A DNA stretch of 64,000 nucleotides from Paenibacillus mellifer (GCF_023195895.1 NZ_JALPRK010000008.1:1-64000); one strand, 5' to 3'. Shown: positions 28,283 to 37,447, counted from the stretch's first letter. Notes: generated by a model from the letters alone, not told the origin. Program-made: numbers and translations.

Positions 28283-29503
28283 ATGAATTTCCGACGTTTG
28301 GCCGACAGCCCGTTGTCCACGTTGTTGACCGGTTTATTAGCCGTTTTGGTCGTCATCTGTGTCGTTTATGCCCCGGGCGAAGCTTTTAAAGCCTCCGGCG
28401 AGGGCCTAGCCATCTGGTGGCGGATCGTCTTCCCGGCTCTGCTCCCGTTCGTCGTCCTGTCGCAAATGCTGCTGGCCGCCGGGTTCGCCCACGGATTAGG
28501 CACGCTGCTTGACCCCTTCACCCGCCGTGTCCTGGGATTGCCCGGCTCCTTCGGGTGGGTACTGCCGCTGGGGATGACCGCCGGCTTTCCTGCTGCGGCC
28601 GAAGCGGCGGCCACACTATATAAGCAAGGCAAAGTAACCGCAAGAGAGGCCGAGCGGCTCGCGTCTGCAGCCCATTTCTGCAGCCCGATGCTGCTCGTCG
28701 TAGTGATCGGCTCAGGCTTCGTGGGACGACCCGAGTTCGGCCTGCTCCTGTTGGCCGTGCACTGGGCTGCAGGTTTGGCTGCCGGCCTCACACTGCATTT
28801 CGTATTCCCTGACCGTTCTGCTTCCAGTACGCCTGCGGCAGCGAGATCTACAACCAGGCCGCATATTCCCTTGCTGCGTCTCGCCGTACGTAACATGGAA
28901 GAAGCTCGCCGTGAGGACGGCCGAAGCTTTGGCAAACTGCTTGGCGACTCGGTGGCCTCTGGTGTCCAAACTCTGATGATCACTGGGGGATATATGCTTA
29001 TTTTTGCGGTCGTCATTCACGTTATTCTGCTGGCCCTCCCCGACCAGGCTTTTGCGGTTGCCGTAAAAAGCGCAATGGAGATCCATTTGGGCTCCTATGC
29101 GATTTCCGGATTGGCACCCTCTCTTCCACCGGCACTTACCGCATCTCTGCTCGGAGCGGCGCTGGGGTGGAGCGGCTTGTGCGCTTATCTGCAGGTGCGA
29201 GCTATCCTCGGCCCAGCCGGTATCGGCGAACGGTCGTTTCTGCTCAACCGCCTGCTGCATGCCGCCTACGCTTATGTTCTCACCTTGATGTTATGGAAAC
29301 CGTTCACCCGCTGGATTCCAGGTGTGCTTCCGGCCTTTGGCGGCGACGGATCGCCCCCTTTAGGAAACGACACCCCGGCCGCCACGCTGCCTAACTGGCA
29401 GCAGGCGTTCGGGGTGATGGAATGGCAGCTTTGGATGTTGACCCTGCTGATGTTCGGCTTGTTGTCCATCGCGCTTCTATGGCGGCGCCAAGACGAGCAC
29501 TAA
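28283..29503 (+). CDS. ylbJ: sporulation integral membrane protein YlbJ
   Basis: 406 residues from ATG 28283 (AAGGTGG upstream). A polytopic membrane protein with two nucleoside-recognition/GATE halves. Diagnostic pieces are WWRIVFPALLPFVVLSQMLL, the GMTAGFPAAAEAAATLYKQG loop and RLASAAHFCSPMLLVVVIGSGF in the first half, with MITGGYMLIFAVVIHVIL in the second. B. subtilis ylbJ is SigmaE-controlled and needed for the spore cortex, so this gene supports a spore-former. It ends 10 bp from convergent coaD. Confidence 0.93.
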   Translation: MNFRRLADSPLSTLLTGLLAVLVVICVVYAPGEAFKASGEGLAIWWRIVFPALLPFVVLSQMLLAAGFAHGLGTLLDPFTRRVLGLPGSFGWVLPLGMTAGFPAAAEAAATLYKQGKVTAREAERLASAAHFCSPMLLVVVIGSGFVGRPEFGLLLLAVHWAAGLAAGLTLHFVFPDRSASSTPAAARSTTRPHIPLLRLAVRNMEEARREDGRSFGKLLGDSVASGVQTLMITGGYMLIFAVVIHVILLALPDQAFAVAVKSAMEIHLGSYAISGLAPSLPPALTASLLGAALGWSGLCAYLQVRAILGPAGIGERSFLLNRLLHAAYAYVLTLMLWKPFTRWIPGVLPAFGGDGSPPLGNDTPAATLPNWQQAFGVMEWQLWMLTLLMFGLLSIALLWRRQDEH

Positions 29504-29513
29504 GCTTCGGTTC

Positions 29514-30026
29514 CTAGTTTGGCCCCAGCTTCTCCTTGAACTTCTCACGCATCGCCCTCTCTACCTCTGGCGGAACGAGATCGCTGACATCCCCATGGAA
29601 GCTGGCGATCTCCTTAACGACGCTAGAACTCAAATAAGAATATTTCGGGTGCGTCATCATGAAGATCGTCTCCACTTCGCTGTTCAGCTTGTGATTAGTA
29701 GAAGCCAGCTGCAGTTCATATTCGAAATCGGTCACGGAGCGTATGCCCCGGACGATGACATCGGCTTGTTTATAATCCATGTAATTGACCAAGAGATCCC
29801 GGAAGCTGTCAATTTCGACGTTCGGCAAATGACCGGTGACCTGTGTGAGCAGCTCCTTTCGCTCGTCGACCGTAAATAACGGCTTCTTGCTCAAATTATT
29901 CAGCACCGCCACGATCAGTCGATCAAATTGACGTGAGGCTCGCTGGATGATGTCCATATGTCCTTTCGTTACGGGATCAAAGCTGCCCGGATAAACCGCT
30001 ACCCGCAGTTTCCGCTGTTCGTTCAT
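29514..30026 (-). CDS. coaD: phosphopantetheine adenylyltransferase
   Basis: 170 residues. CoaD adenylates 4'-phosphopantetheine in coenzyme A synthesis. The nucleotidyltransferase motif VYPGSFDPVTKGHMD (TKGH at 20-23) and the second motif YSYLSSSVVKEIASF are present, as is VRGIRSVTDFEYELQLA for pantetheine binding. Its ATG overlaps the rsmD stop (ATGA), indicating translational coupling, the same pair as in Bacillus. Confidence 0.97.
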   Translation of the reverse strand: MNEQRKLRVAVYPGSFDPVTKGHMDIIQRASRQFDRLIVAVLNNLSKKPLFTVDERKELLTQVTGHLPNVEIDSFRDLLVNYMDYKQADVIVRGIRSVTDFEYELQLASTNHKLNSEVETIFMMTHPKYSYLSSSVVKEIASFHGDVSDLVPPEVERAMREKFKEKLGPN

Positions 30027-30622
30027 GTTGTTCCTCCTCCTTGATCGTCGGTTTGAACCGCGTTCGGCTCGGAATCATAGGCATAAATCGAAACGGCGGT
30101 TTCCCCGTATTCCGCTTTGCGCAATTGCCGGAAAGGCCCAAATCGCTCAGGATAAGCATACGAGGATTCGTATTCGAGCACGACCGTCGCTTGCGGTGTC
30201 AACAGCCGCAGCTCGTCCATTTGCTCCATCAGCGCATCTCCATTCTTCATGCGGTAAGGCGGATCCAAGAACACGAGCTCGAATACCGCATCTCGTTTCG
30301 CAAGAGCTTTAAGTGCCCGCTCGGCATCATTCTTGTAGACCTCAGCCACAGCTTCAAATCCGGTTGCCTTCAAGTTCTGACGAACCGTCTCAATGCTCTT
30401 AAATTCCTTATCGATAAATACAGCCTTGTCCATGCCGCGGCTAAGCGCCTCGATCCCGAGACCTCCGGTGCCCGCAAACAAGTCCAGCGCGGCACCTCCG
30501 TCAAAGTACGGACCGATCATGCTGAATATCGCTTCTTTTACTTTGTCCGTCGTAGGCCTTGTCCCCATACCGGGAACGGCTTTGAGCGATCTGCCCCGGG
30601 CGCTGCCCGAAATGACTCTCAT
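30023..30622 (-). CDS. rsmD: 16S rRNA (guanine966-N2)-methyltransferase
   Basis: 199 residues from ATG 30622; a GTG four codons upstream (30634) is an alternative. RsmD methylates G966 of 16S rRNA in the assembled 30S particle using SAM. MRVISGSARGRSLKAVPG is the family start, DLFAGTGGLGIEALSRG (about 47-63) the SAM site and FLDPPYR (near 119-125) the catalytic loop. It overlaps coaD by 4 bp. About 300 bp upstream are non-coding and end in a strong plus-strand hairpin. Confidence 0.95.
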   Translation of the reverse strand: MRVISGSARGRSLKAVPGMGTRPTTDKVKEAIFSMIGPYFDGGAALDLFAGTGGLGIEALSRGMDKAVFIDKEFKSIETVRQNLKATGFEAVAEVYKNDAERALKALAKRDAVFELVFLDPPYRMKNGDALMEQMDELRLLTPQATVVLEYESSYAYPERFGPFRQLRKAEYGETAVSIYAYDSEPNAVQTDDQGGGTT

Positions 30623-30871
30623 CGATTTGTTCACACACCTTTAATATGCCTGGAAAATTCCTGTCGATATCGTACCATAATCCGCCTTGGAATGAAAAAC
30701 GAAAAAAATCATACAAAATTTTGCGGACCCGAGGTATAAAACCCCCTTGCCCGGACAAACTTAGATTATCGACATCACAAATGTCGTAGACAACCGCGGA
30801 GAAGACTTACGTTTCCCCATAAGCTCTTCGTCCGGTTTCTCCTCTCCCATGATGGGCGTCCCGCAAGGGAT

Positions 30872-30922
30872 GCCCGGACAAAAGCCCTTGTAGCGTTTTA
30901 CTACGAGGGCTTTTGTCCTTTT
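30872..30922 (+). terminator. strong plus-strand terminator without an assigned gene
   Basis: An 18-bp stem (one G-T pair) from GGACAAAAGCCC to its complement, with a 7-nt loop, followed by seven T on the plus strand. No recognised plus-strand gene lies in the 250 bp before it. In the 300-bp gap 30623-30923 I see no supported coding sequence, only very short frames, so this may end an RNA or a lost gene. Confidence 0.75.
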
Positions 30923-30923
30923 T

Positions 30924-31466
30924 TTATTTGAACCCTTGCTTGGCCAAGTAACTATCTTTCAGCTCCTGCCGCAGGCTGTTCGATTCTTCTCTGGAAGAGG
31001 CCGGTGTAACCAGCCAAACTTCCGCTTCGGGGAACTGCTGATTCCTAAGCTCGGGAGGAAGGTCCGACTGGGGAAAGGACCACGCCAAGCGCTCCAAATC
31101 CCTATCAAAATATATTTGCCCGTGATGATTGATTTCCTTACCCACAAACTGAGTCGAAGAATATCCGTTATCCAAAATCATATCCGAATAGGCTTGCCCG
31201 TTAACCTCCACCGTACCTCTAAATTGATCGTCTCCCTGATCGTAGTAGCCGTCCAGAGAAATTCGAACCGGCGGGCTGTACGTCGGATCTTCCTCCAACC
31301 AAGCCACTCCCTCAAGGGTTTTCGTCATTTTAACCGGAGATACGTTCTCGATATACCACCACGTATATATCGCCGCCAGCAGGATGAGCCCGACCGCTGC
31401 GGTAAACCCTAAGCTCTTGCGAATCGAAATCCCTCCTCGCGGAAGTACCTTTATCTTCCAACCCAT
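30924..31466 (-). CDS. membrane-anchored hypothetical protein
   Basis: 180 residues from ATG 31466 (GGTGG upstream); an in-frame ATG 16 codons earlier is possible. Not recognised. A basic N-terminus (KIKVLPRGGISIRK) and one hydrophobic helix (SLGFTAAVGLILLAAIYTWW, about 17-36) suggest a signal anchor with the rest outside. The outside part is beta-rich (VRISLDGYYDQGDDQFRGTVEVNGQ) with no catalytic motif. It lies 58 bp after the glucosaminidase gene on the same strand, so the two probably form an operon. Confidence 0.7.
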   Translation of the reverse strand: MGWKIKVLPRGGISIRKSLGFTAAVGLILLAAIYTWWYIENVSPVKMTKTLEGVAWLEEDPTYSPPVRISLDGYYDQGDDQFRGTVEVNGQAYSDMILDNGYSSTQFVGKEINHHGQIYFDRDLERLAWSFPQSDLPPELRNQQFPEAEVWLVTPASSREESNSLRQELKDSYLAKQGFK

Positions 31467-31524
31467 CGTACCACCGGAAAAACTTGAATACAACCAAATG
31501 GTGATGCCCATTTTGTCCCAGACC

Positions 31525-32238
31525 CTACGACTTCTCCTTCTTATCAAACAACCCTCGCCGGTGCATCACAGTGATGATCCGGTAGAAGTCAACGCTGCCC
31601 TGCTCCGGGTTTTGCAGCAAAGGCTTATCCTTGCTGTAATTCACGGCCGCATTTACCGCTTCCTTAGCCCAATCAGGAATACCTGGCCGAGTCCATTTCT
31701 CCAGATCGGCGATCTGTTTCGCCTGGGCAAGAACCGTTTCCTGAAGCGCTTCGAATTGCTTCCTTTCCTCCGTCGTCATCGGTTTGTCCCCCTTCGCTTC
31801 ATCATATTGAGTCAAGTTATAGGTATCCATCAAACGGATCAACTTGTTCGCATATTGCGGGTCTGAAGCGTATCCTGCTGCGGCAACTGCCCGAGCCGCT
31901 TCAGCCCCTGTCTGTCGAAGCACCCCGGTATAGCGTTTCGCCGATAATAATCGGGCATGGTCCGCAATGGAATCCGCCCAGGATGGGTACTTGCGGAAAG
32001 CCGCGTTTACCGTTACCGCTCTTCCACCCCGGTATTCAGTTGTAGGCAAAATCAAACTCCCCGACGGACCGCTGCCTTTGAGCCCAAATAGATTATTGCC
32101 TTCGGCGGCCAAACGACTAGCTCCCCAGTTCGATTCCAAAGCGGCTTGGGCAATCGTCAGCGAGGCCGGAACGCCGCTTTCCTCCGCGCTAGCGACGGCA
32201 AGTGGAGCGATTTTCTCTATAAACTCGTTTTTATCCAT
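31525..32238 (-). CDS. glucosaminidase-domain protein without signal peptide
   Basis: 237 residues. The N-terminal 150 are a FlgJ/LytG-type glucosaminidase that cuts peptidoglycan glycan strands: SLTIAQAALESNWGASRLA with catalytic Glu35, GNNLFGLKGSG, FRKYPSWADSIADHARLL and GYASDPQYANKLIRLM. The C-terminal 70 (WTRPGIPDWAKEAVNAAVNYSKDKPLL ... YRIITVMHRRGLF) resembles the tail module of some phage-type amidases. There is no signal peptide, so export needs lysis, a holin or sporulation. No phage genes are nearby. Confidence 0.85.
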   Translation of the reverse strand: MDKNEFIEKIAPLAVASAEESGVPASLTIAQAALESNWGASRLAAEGNNLFGLKGSGPSGSLILPTTEYRGGRAVTVNAAFRKYPSWADSIADHARLLSAKRYTGVLRQTGAEAARAVAAAGYASDPQYANKLIRLMDTYNLTQYDEAKGDKPMTTEERKQFEALQETVLAQAKQIADLEKWTRPGIPDWAKEAVNAAVNYSKDKPLLQNPEQGSVDFYRIITVMHRRGLFDKKEKS

Positions 32239-32393
32239 TCGCTTATCACCTCCACCTATAGTTTATGAACCCGTTCGGATGAGGGATTGGACCTTTACCT
32301 TCTCATCATCCGAAAGATGCATAGCCGAAAGTCCGGAGGGTACCCTAACAATGGTTTCACAACCTAACCTATCTTGAGGAGGATTTACATCTT

Positions 32394-32915
32394 ATGTACA
32401 ACAATGTCAGTCAACAAGTCCGTGAAATTGAACAAACGATGCGCCAATTGGAACAACAAACCCGCCAAGCTACAATGATGTACCAACAAATGCTGCAGCA
32501 GGAGCAGCAAAACGCGATGCAGCTGGAGGAACTCGCTCAACGCGAGCGCAGAGCCGTTCAAACGATTCAAACTGCCCTGCACGGCCATCAAACCGCAATG
32601 CAGCAGTTCCAACGGGTAGCTCAAATCGCCGGACAACTGGAACATAGTATGAACTCGATGTCCGGGATCGGGACCAGTTATACTCAACCCAACGTGGGTC
32701 AAACCTCCTATAGCACGCAAGGCATTGGCCAGAGCGGATTCAGCGGAGGCAGTATCGGAAACTTCGGATCGGCCATGAACAGCCACATCCCAAGCTCACC
32801 AAGCTCAAGTTCGTTTAGCCCCATCGGCTCCAGCTCTACAACTACTATGAGCTCGATGAACTCCCAAGGCGCTAGTTCTCTAGGATCTGCCAGTTCAATG
32901 CGCAGCTTCCAATAA
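32394..32915 (+). CDS. Gln-rich coiled-coil / Ser-rich hypothetical protein
   Basis: 173 residues, ATG preceded by GAGGAGGATTTACATCTT. Not recognised. Residues 1-85 form a Gln- and Met-rich coiled coil (VREIEQTMRQLEQQTRQA, then MLQQEQQNAMQLEEL). The rest is a low-complexity Ser/Gly/Met/Gln tail with SSPSSSSFSP-type runs. No membrane helix or signal peptide. Such sequences in spore-formers are sometimes spore-coat or spore-associated, but nothing here proves that. It is divergent from the glucosaminidase gene and followed by its own terminator. Confidence 0.75.
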   Translation: MYNNVSQQVREIEQTMRQLEQQTRQATMMYQQMLQQEQQNAMQLEELAQRERRAVQTIQTALHGHQTAMQQFQRVAQIAGQLEHSMNSMSGIGTSYTQPNVGQTSYSTQGIGQSGFSGGSIGNFGSAMNSHIPSSPSSSSFSPIGSSSTTTMSSMNSQGASSLGSASSMRSFQ

Positions 32916-32928
32916 TATTCGTTTTCCA

Positions 32929-32958
32929 CAGCCGCCTTACAGGCGGTTGTTCTCTTTT
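32929..32958 (+). terminator. terminator after the coiled-coil gene
   Basis: An 8-bp stem CAGCCGCC/GGCGGTTG (one G-T) with 5-nt loop, followed by TTCTCTTTTT on the plus strand, 14 bp after the stop. Confidence 0.8.
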
Positions 32959-33021
32959 TCCCTCGTCCTCCTTACATTGTGATATAATTGGAAATTATGA
33001 TGTCATGGGTGGAGGATTTAA

Positions 33022-33699
33022 ATGAGTAAGGTATTCTTGTTTCTATTCTTATCTTGGCTGCTTGGCAATCCTTTTCTCGCCATTATTGTCCTGCTCCTCA
33101 TCGTTTACTTCATCGATCGGCGTTATGTTGGATTATTCCCGAGCCTGAGCAAGCCATTGAAGCGCGGCCGCAGCATTTCTCGGTTTCGCCAGCAACTGGC
33201 CGCCAGTCCTTTCGACGTTTCCGCCAAACGCGAGCTTGCTCGCTTGCTGCTGGAACGCAAGAAGTATGCAGAGGCTCATCGGCTACTGGAGGAGGCCAAG
33301 GATGCCTCCGAGACGTCTGCGGAGTTTTGGGACGATCTGGGAACGGCTTGTATGGGACTCGGAAGAACCGAGGAAGGCGAGGCGCATATTTTGCATGCTC
33401 TAAGCTTGAATGAACGCGTCAAGTACGGACAACCTTATTTGCGGCTAGCTTCTGCCTTCCGTGAGCACGATCCCCAGAAAGCTCTGCAATACGCCGCCCG
33501 TTTCGGCGAGATCCAATCCTCTTCCAGCGAAGCTTATTATTTGCTAGGCAGCCTTTATCAATCGCTGGGCAGTAAAGAGGAAGCCAAGCGTGCATTTGAC
33601 GAATCCATCGCCATCTATCGCTCCTTACCGAAATATAAGAAACGGCAAGAGCGGAGATGGGCGCTGCGCAGTTTCCTTAAGCGCGGGACGTTGGGTTAA
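33022..33699 (+). CDS. TPR-repeat membrane protein
   Basis: 225 residues, ATG after GGAGGATTTAA. An N-terminal hydrophobic segment (about 3-30) acts as anchor, followed by a basic stretch and 4-5 tetratricopeptide repeats from about residue 55: VSAKRELARLLLERKKYAEAHRLLEEA, then AEFWDDLGTACMGLGRTEEGEAHILHAL and AYYLLGSLYQSLGSKEEAKRAFDESI. TPRs mediate protein contacts on the cytoplasmic side. The partner is unknown. It is a single gene ended by a bidirectional terminator. Confidence 0.85.
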   Translation: MSKVFLFLFLSWLLGNPFLAIIVLLLIVYFIDRRYVGLFPSLSKPLKRGRSISRFRQQLAASPFDVSAKRELARLLLERKKYAEAHRLLEEAKDASETSAEFWDDLGTACMGLGRTEEGEAHILHALSLNERVKYGQPYLRLASAFREHDPQKALQYAARFGEIQSSSSEAYYLLGSLYQSLGSKEEAKRAFDESIAIYRSLPKYKKRQERRWALRSFLKRGTLG

Positions 33700-33724
33700 G
33701 AGTTTGGTCCAAGCTGTTAAACAC

Positions 33725-33772
33725 AAAGAACGCCGGCTTATCTCCTGTTGGAGAAGAAGCCGGCGTTCTTTT
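33725..33772. terminator. bidirectional terminator between TPR gene and MMPL gene
   Basis: A perfect 15-bp stem (33725-33739 with 33757-33771) with an inner TCTCC/GGAGA hairpin, A-rich on one side and T-rich on the other, serving both convergent genes. Confidence 0.9.
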
Positions 33773-33783
33773 GAAATACGATT

Positions 33784-36700
33784 TTACAAATTTACGCTAT
33801 TTCCTTGTTCGGTGTCTTTGCCGATACGGCGATGGAACGGCCACCAGTTGCCTTGCCCGAACATCTTCACCATAACCGGGATCAGGAACGGCAGGACGAT
33901 TACCGAATACAACGCAAGACCGGAAAGCACCAGCGTGGCAATTTGCAGCATGGACATAACGCCGGACGGATACATCGACGCCATCGTGCCGCCGAGAATG
34001 ATTGCCGCGGACAAAATAACCGTCCCCATGTTGCGCATCGAATGCAGGATGGCATCTCCAACGTTCCAGTCCTTATTCTCGTTGAAGCGGTCCATCAGGA
34101 AGATACTATAGTCAACGCCCAGCGCTACTAGCATAACGAAGCCGAAGAATGGCGTCGCCCAGCTCACACCGGAGTAACCGAAGATATCGACGAAGACCCA
34201 TTCCGTAAACCCGATCGAGGCGTAGAACGTCAACACCAACGACAAGATCAGATACACCGGCATGACCAATGAACGAAGCAACAACACCAGGATAATAAAG
34301 ATCCCCGCCAGCATCAGGATAACTGTACGTGTATAGTCATTGCCCGAGATCGTTTTGAGGTCGTTAAACGTACTGGATACGCCGCCGATCGCAACCTTGG
34401 CGTTCTCCAGCTGCGTTCCTTTGACTGCGGTTTGTACGGCGGATTCCACTGCACCGATCCGGTCGATAGCTTCCCGACCGTAAGGATTACTGGAGAAAAC
34501 CACTTCCAGTTTCATGACTTTGCGGTCTTCGGACAGATACGTATCGAATACCTGAGTAATTTGTTCGTTCTCAAGCGCTTGCTGCGGAACGTACCAACCA
34601 TCGAGTCCATTATCAGAGCTGCCGACTTCCGTCAAGTAATCCTTTGCGGTGTTCAAGCCGCCGGACACCTGCTCCAGGCCGTTTACACTCTGATCCAAGC
34701 CATCGGTCAATTGCGTGATTTGACCAGAGAACTGGCTGAACCCGGTTTGAATCTGTTCTTGGCCATTTTGAATTTGCGCCAGACCGGATTCAACTTCAGG
34801 CAGTTGACTGACAATCTTCCCTTGCCCGTCGGCTGCCTGTACGAGGCCCGATTGCAGCTTCGCCAAACCGGCGACGATCTGGTTCAGACCCCCGGCCAAC
34901 TGTTTACCGCCTGCCGCCGCTTGAGCGTAACCTTGGTTGGCTTGATTCAAGCCTGTAGCTACTTGCCCCAGCTGTTGTTCCGCTTGCTGCAGTCCGGCCG
35001 TCAATTGACCTAAGCCTTTGCCGGTCTCCGTAACCGTACCGCGAATCGTTAAATAATCTTGATCCGCGGCCAATTCAGGGAACTTACCCTCCAGACTTGC
35101 GAACCGCGCGGTTAGTGCAGTTAACCCCTGAGAAGCCGTCCCCAATGGTTCACGAATTTGCGTGAGACCACCGCTCAGACCGGAGACGCCCTGAGCCAAT
35201 TGCTGATACGATCCCAGCAATTGCTCATGAGCGTTCGCCAGGTCCTCAGCGCTTTTTTGCGCCTGTTGCAGCCCTTGCTTCAGCTCACCTGCGCCAACAG
35301 AACCCTCACGGATCCCTTTCTCGATCGCGGTTAGACCCCCGGACAGCTGAGTAATGCCGTCCTTCAGCTTGGCGGTACCGTCCACCAGCTTGCCAGTGCT
35401 ATCCGCGGCTTCTTTAAGTTTCGGTGCGTTTTCGGACAACGCTTGGCTGGCTTCGGACAATCCGTTTTGGATTTTCCCCAGGCCTTCTCCGCCTTCGCCT
35501 AGCCCTTCACCCACGGTTTTCACCTGGTTACTCAGAGCGAAATCCTTGAGGACCTCGCCCGTTGGACGGCTCATGCCGCGAATGCTCGCTACTCCGTCCG
35601 TTTTCTCAACCTCCCGGCTGATCTTTTCGGATAACGCCATAAACTCCGCATTATCCATACGTTCGTCATTCTTGATGACGATCGTGGACGGAAGCGATTC
35701 GCCGGGTTCGAAACTCTCCGAAATGATGTTATAAGCCTTTACCGATTCGTATTCGTCGCCGATCTCCTCCATGCTGTTAAAGGAAACATTGCCGCTATAG
35801 GAGATCAGAAACGGAACCGTCACCGCGGCAACAATCAACAGCGCCGCCCATGGACGCTTCAAGGAGAAGGAACCAATCGCGCCCCAGAACCGGTTCTCCT
35901 TATGCTCCAGCGAACCGCGAACCGGCCAGAACAGCTTGGTTCCCAGCACGGCCATAAAGAACGGTACGATCGTAACCAAAGCCAAGAGCATGACCGCAAT
36001 ACCGACAGCAACTGCTACCGCCGAGCGGTATAACATAAATTGCGACAAGCCGATCGTCGAGAAGCCGACCAGGACCGCCAATCCGGAGAAGAACACCGTT
36101 TTCCCCGCCTTGCGGTACGTCTGGATAATCGCTTCCCATTTATCGTCCGTATGCTGCAGTTCCTCCTTAAATCGGCTGATCAGCAGTATACAATAGTCGG
36201 TCCCAATCCCGAACATGACCGCGACCATAAAGATCTGCGTATACGTCGAAATCGGGAAATGAACCGAATCCACCAGAAACGCAACGATGGATTGGGACAC
36301 CAGATAACTAAGTCCGACGGTCAACAGCGGAATGAAAGGTGCTACCATCGAGCGGAAGACCACGAACAGGATCAAGAGAATAAAGATAACCGTAAAATAT
36401 TCCGATTTCTTTAAGCCCTGCTCCGAGCTGACCACCATATCCTCATTGATCTGCTTTTGCCCGGTCAAATAATGCTCCACCTTGACCGAATCCAGGTTCT
36501 GGTGAATATCCTGTTCGATCTCCTTGAGCGGACGCTGCTCGTCGAACACGGACAAGGAGGTCAACACCGTCTTGCCGTCCTTCGAAATCAGCTTATCCTT
36601 CGCTTCCGGCGTACCGAACGGATCGGTTATCGAGGCGATGCCGATCTCTTCCATATGATCGCGAAGCGTGGTAATTCCTTGCTTAATCTCTTTCTGGTCG

Positions 36701-36945
36701 GCATCGTCGATGCCTTGCTTGTCATGAAAGACGAGGGCAATTTGTGTCTCTTTCGCTCCGCCTTTCATATCGGCTACTTCCTTCAAAATAGCGGAAGCTT
36801 CGGAGGAGGAGTACCCGTCCGGAACGGTAATTTCCCCATTTTCCCGTACCAAATCCGCCATCGAAGGCGCCGTTAACATCAATGTGGCCGCTAAAGCGAT
36901 CCACAGCAGCAAGATCCACCATCTTGCCTTCAGTATGAATCTCAT
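33784..36945 (-). CDS. MMPL/RND-family exporter with long heptad-repeat loop
   Basis: 1053 residues, larger than B. subtilis YdgH or YdfJ. Two RND-like membrane halves: the first has a helix at about 8-28, then SRFKEELQHT and the GIGTDYCILLISRF motif; the second has GVDYSIFLMDRFNE. Between them lies a long outside loop (about 480-780) of GL-containing heptads (GLGKIQNGL, GGLTAIEKGI), a YhgE/Pip-like coiled coil. Such proteins export lipids or drugs using proton-motive force; the substrate is unknown. It shares 4 bp with the upstream MarR gene and is surely in its operon. Confidence 0.93.
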   Translation of the reverse strand: MRFILKARWWILLLWIALAATLMLTAPSMADLVRENGEITVPDGYSSSEASAILKEVADMKGGAKETQIALVFHDKQGIDDADQKEIKQGITTLRDHMEEIGIASITDPFGTPEAKDKLISKDGKTVLTSLSVFDEQRPLKEIEQDIHQNLDSVKVEHYLTGQKQINEDMVVSSEQGLKKSEYFTVIFILLILFVVFRSMVAPFIPLLTVGLSYLVSQSIVAFLVDSVHFPISTYTQIFMVAVMFGIGTDYCILLISRFKEELQHTDDKWEAIIQTYRKAGKTVFFSGLAVLVGFSTIGLSQFMLYRSAVAVAVGIAVMLLALVTIVPFFMAVLGTKLFWPVRGSLEHKENRFWGAIGSFSLKRPWAALLIVAAVTVPFLISYSGNVSFNSMEEIGDEYESVKAYNIISESFEPGESLPSTIVIKNDERMDNAEFMALSEKISREVEKTDGVASIRGMSRPTGEVLKDFALSNQVKTVGEGLGEGGEGLGKIQNGLSEASQALSENAPKLKEAADSTGKLVDGTAKLKDGITQLSGGLTAIEKGIREGSVGAGELKQGLQQAQKSAEDLANAHEQLLGSYQQLAQGVSGLSGGLTQIREPLGTASQGLTALTARFASLEGKFPELAADQDYLTIRGTVTETGKGLGQLTAGLQQAEQQLGQVATGLNQANQGYAQAAAGGKQLAGGLNQIVAGLAKLQSGLVQAADGQGKIVSQLPEVESGLAQIQNGQEQIQTGFSQFSGQITQLTDGLDQSVNGLEQVSGGLNTAKDYLTEVGSSDNGLDGWYVPQQALENEQITQVFDTYLSEDRKVMKLEVVFSSNPYGREAIDRIGAVESAVQTAVKGTQLENAKVAIGGVSSTFNDLKTISGNDYTRTVILMLAGIFIILVLLLRSLVMPVYLILSLVLTFYASIGFTEWVFVDIFGYSGVSWATPFFGFVMLVALGVDYSIFLMDRFNENKDWNVGDAILHSMRNMGTVILSAAIILGGTMASMYPSGVMSMLQIATLVLSGLALYSVIVLPFLIPVMVKMFGQGNWWPFHRRIGKDTEQGNSVNL

Positions 36946-37418
36946 TTCCCTATACTCCCTTCGCCGATCAGTCTGGCTAATTTCTCAAAAGCGCTGATAA
37001 ACCCTTCCACCTCGTCCGCATCGAAATGCACTAAATACGTCGAGACGGTACTCATGATTTGCCCCTGGACAACGTCGTAATTGTGTCTTCCCTGCTCCGT
37101 CATGGTCAAGTAAACGACACGGCGATCCTCTTCATCCCGGGTTCGGTGCAAGAACCCTTTATCGACCATCCGCGTGATCATGGCAGTGATGGAGCTTTTG
37201 CCTACTGCGAAAGTATCAGCCAGTTCCGTTGAGGTGCACCTGCCGCGGGGGGCGATATACTTCAAAATTTGAAATTGCTCCATGGTGATATCCTCTTGAA
37301 TGATATCGCGGATTTGCCCGTTCAGTCGTTTGGTAACCTCGAAATAAGCGGCCATATAACGCTCGATCAGCTGCTTTGACTCCAGATTCACCTCCCGAAT
37401 CCCCCCTGTCTTGAACAT
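36942..37418 (-). CDS. MarR family regulator of the MMPL exporter
   Basis: 158 residues from ATG 37418; a GTG at 37391 (GGGGGG 9 bp upstream, giving MNLESKQLIERY) is equally likely. The winged helix has TSTELADTFAVGKSSITAMITRMVDKGFLHRTRDEEDRRVVYLTMTEQG as its DNA-binding core. MarR proteins repress until a small ligand binds. The stop overlaps the start of the MMPL gene (4 bp), so the two are one operon, and a palindrome over its own promoter suggests autorepression. Confidence 0.93.
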   Translation of the reverse strand: MFKTGGIREVNLESKQLIERYMAAYFEVTKRLNGQIRDIIQEDITMEQFQILKYIAPRGRCTSTELADTFAVGKSSITAMITRMVDKGFLHRTRDEEDRRVVYLTMTEQGRHNYDVVQGQIMSTVSTYLVHFDADEVEGFISAFEKLARLIGEGSIGK

Positions 37419-37447
37419 GAAACTCGTCCTGTTAGTTCTATAGTAAA

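Noticed and set aside
30726..30890. Short peptides on either strand of the rsmD upstream gap (14 and 29 codons)
   Set aside because: No ribosome binding site at a useful distance and no recognisable family, so not called genes.
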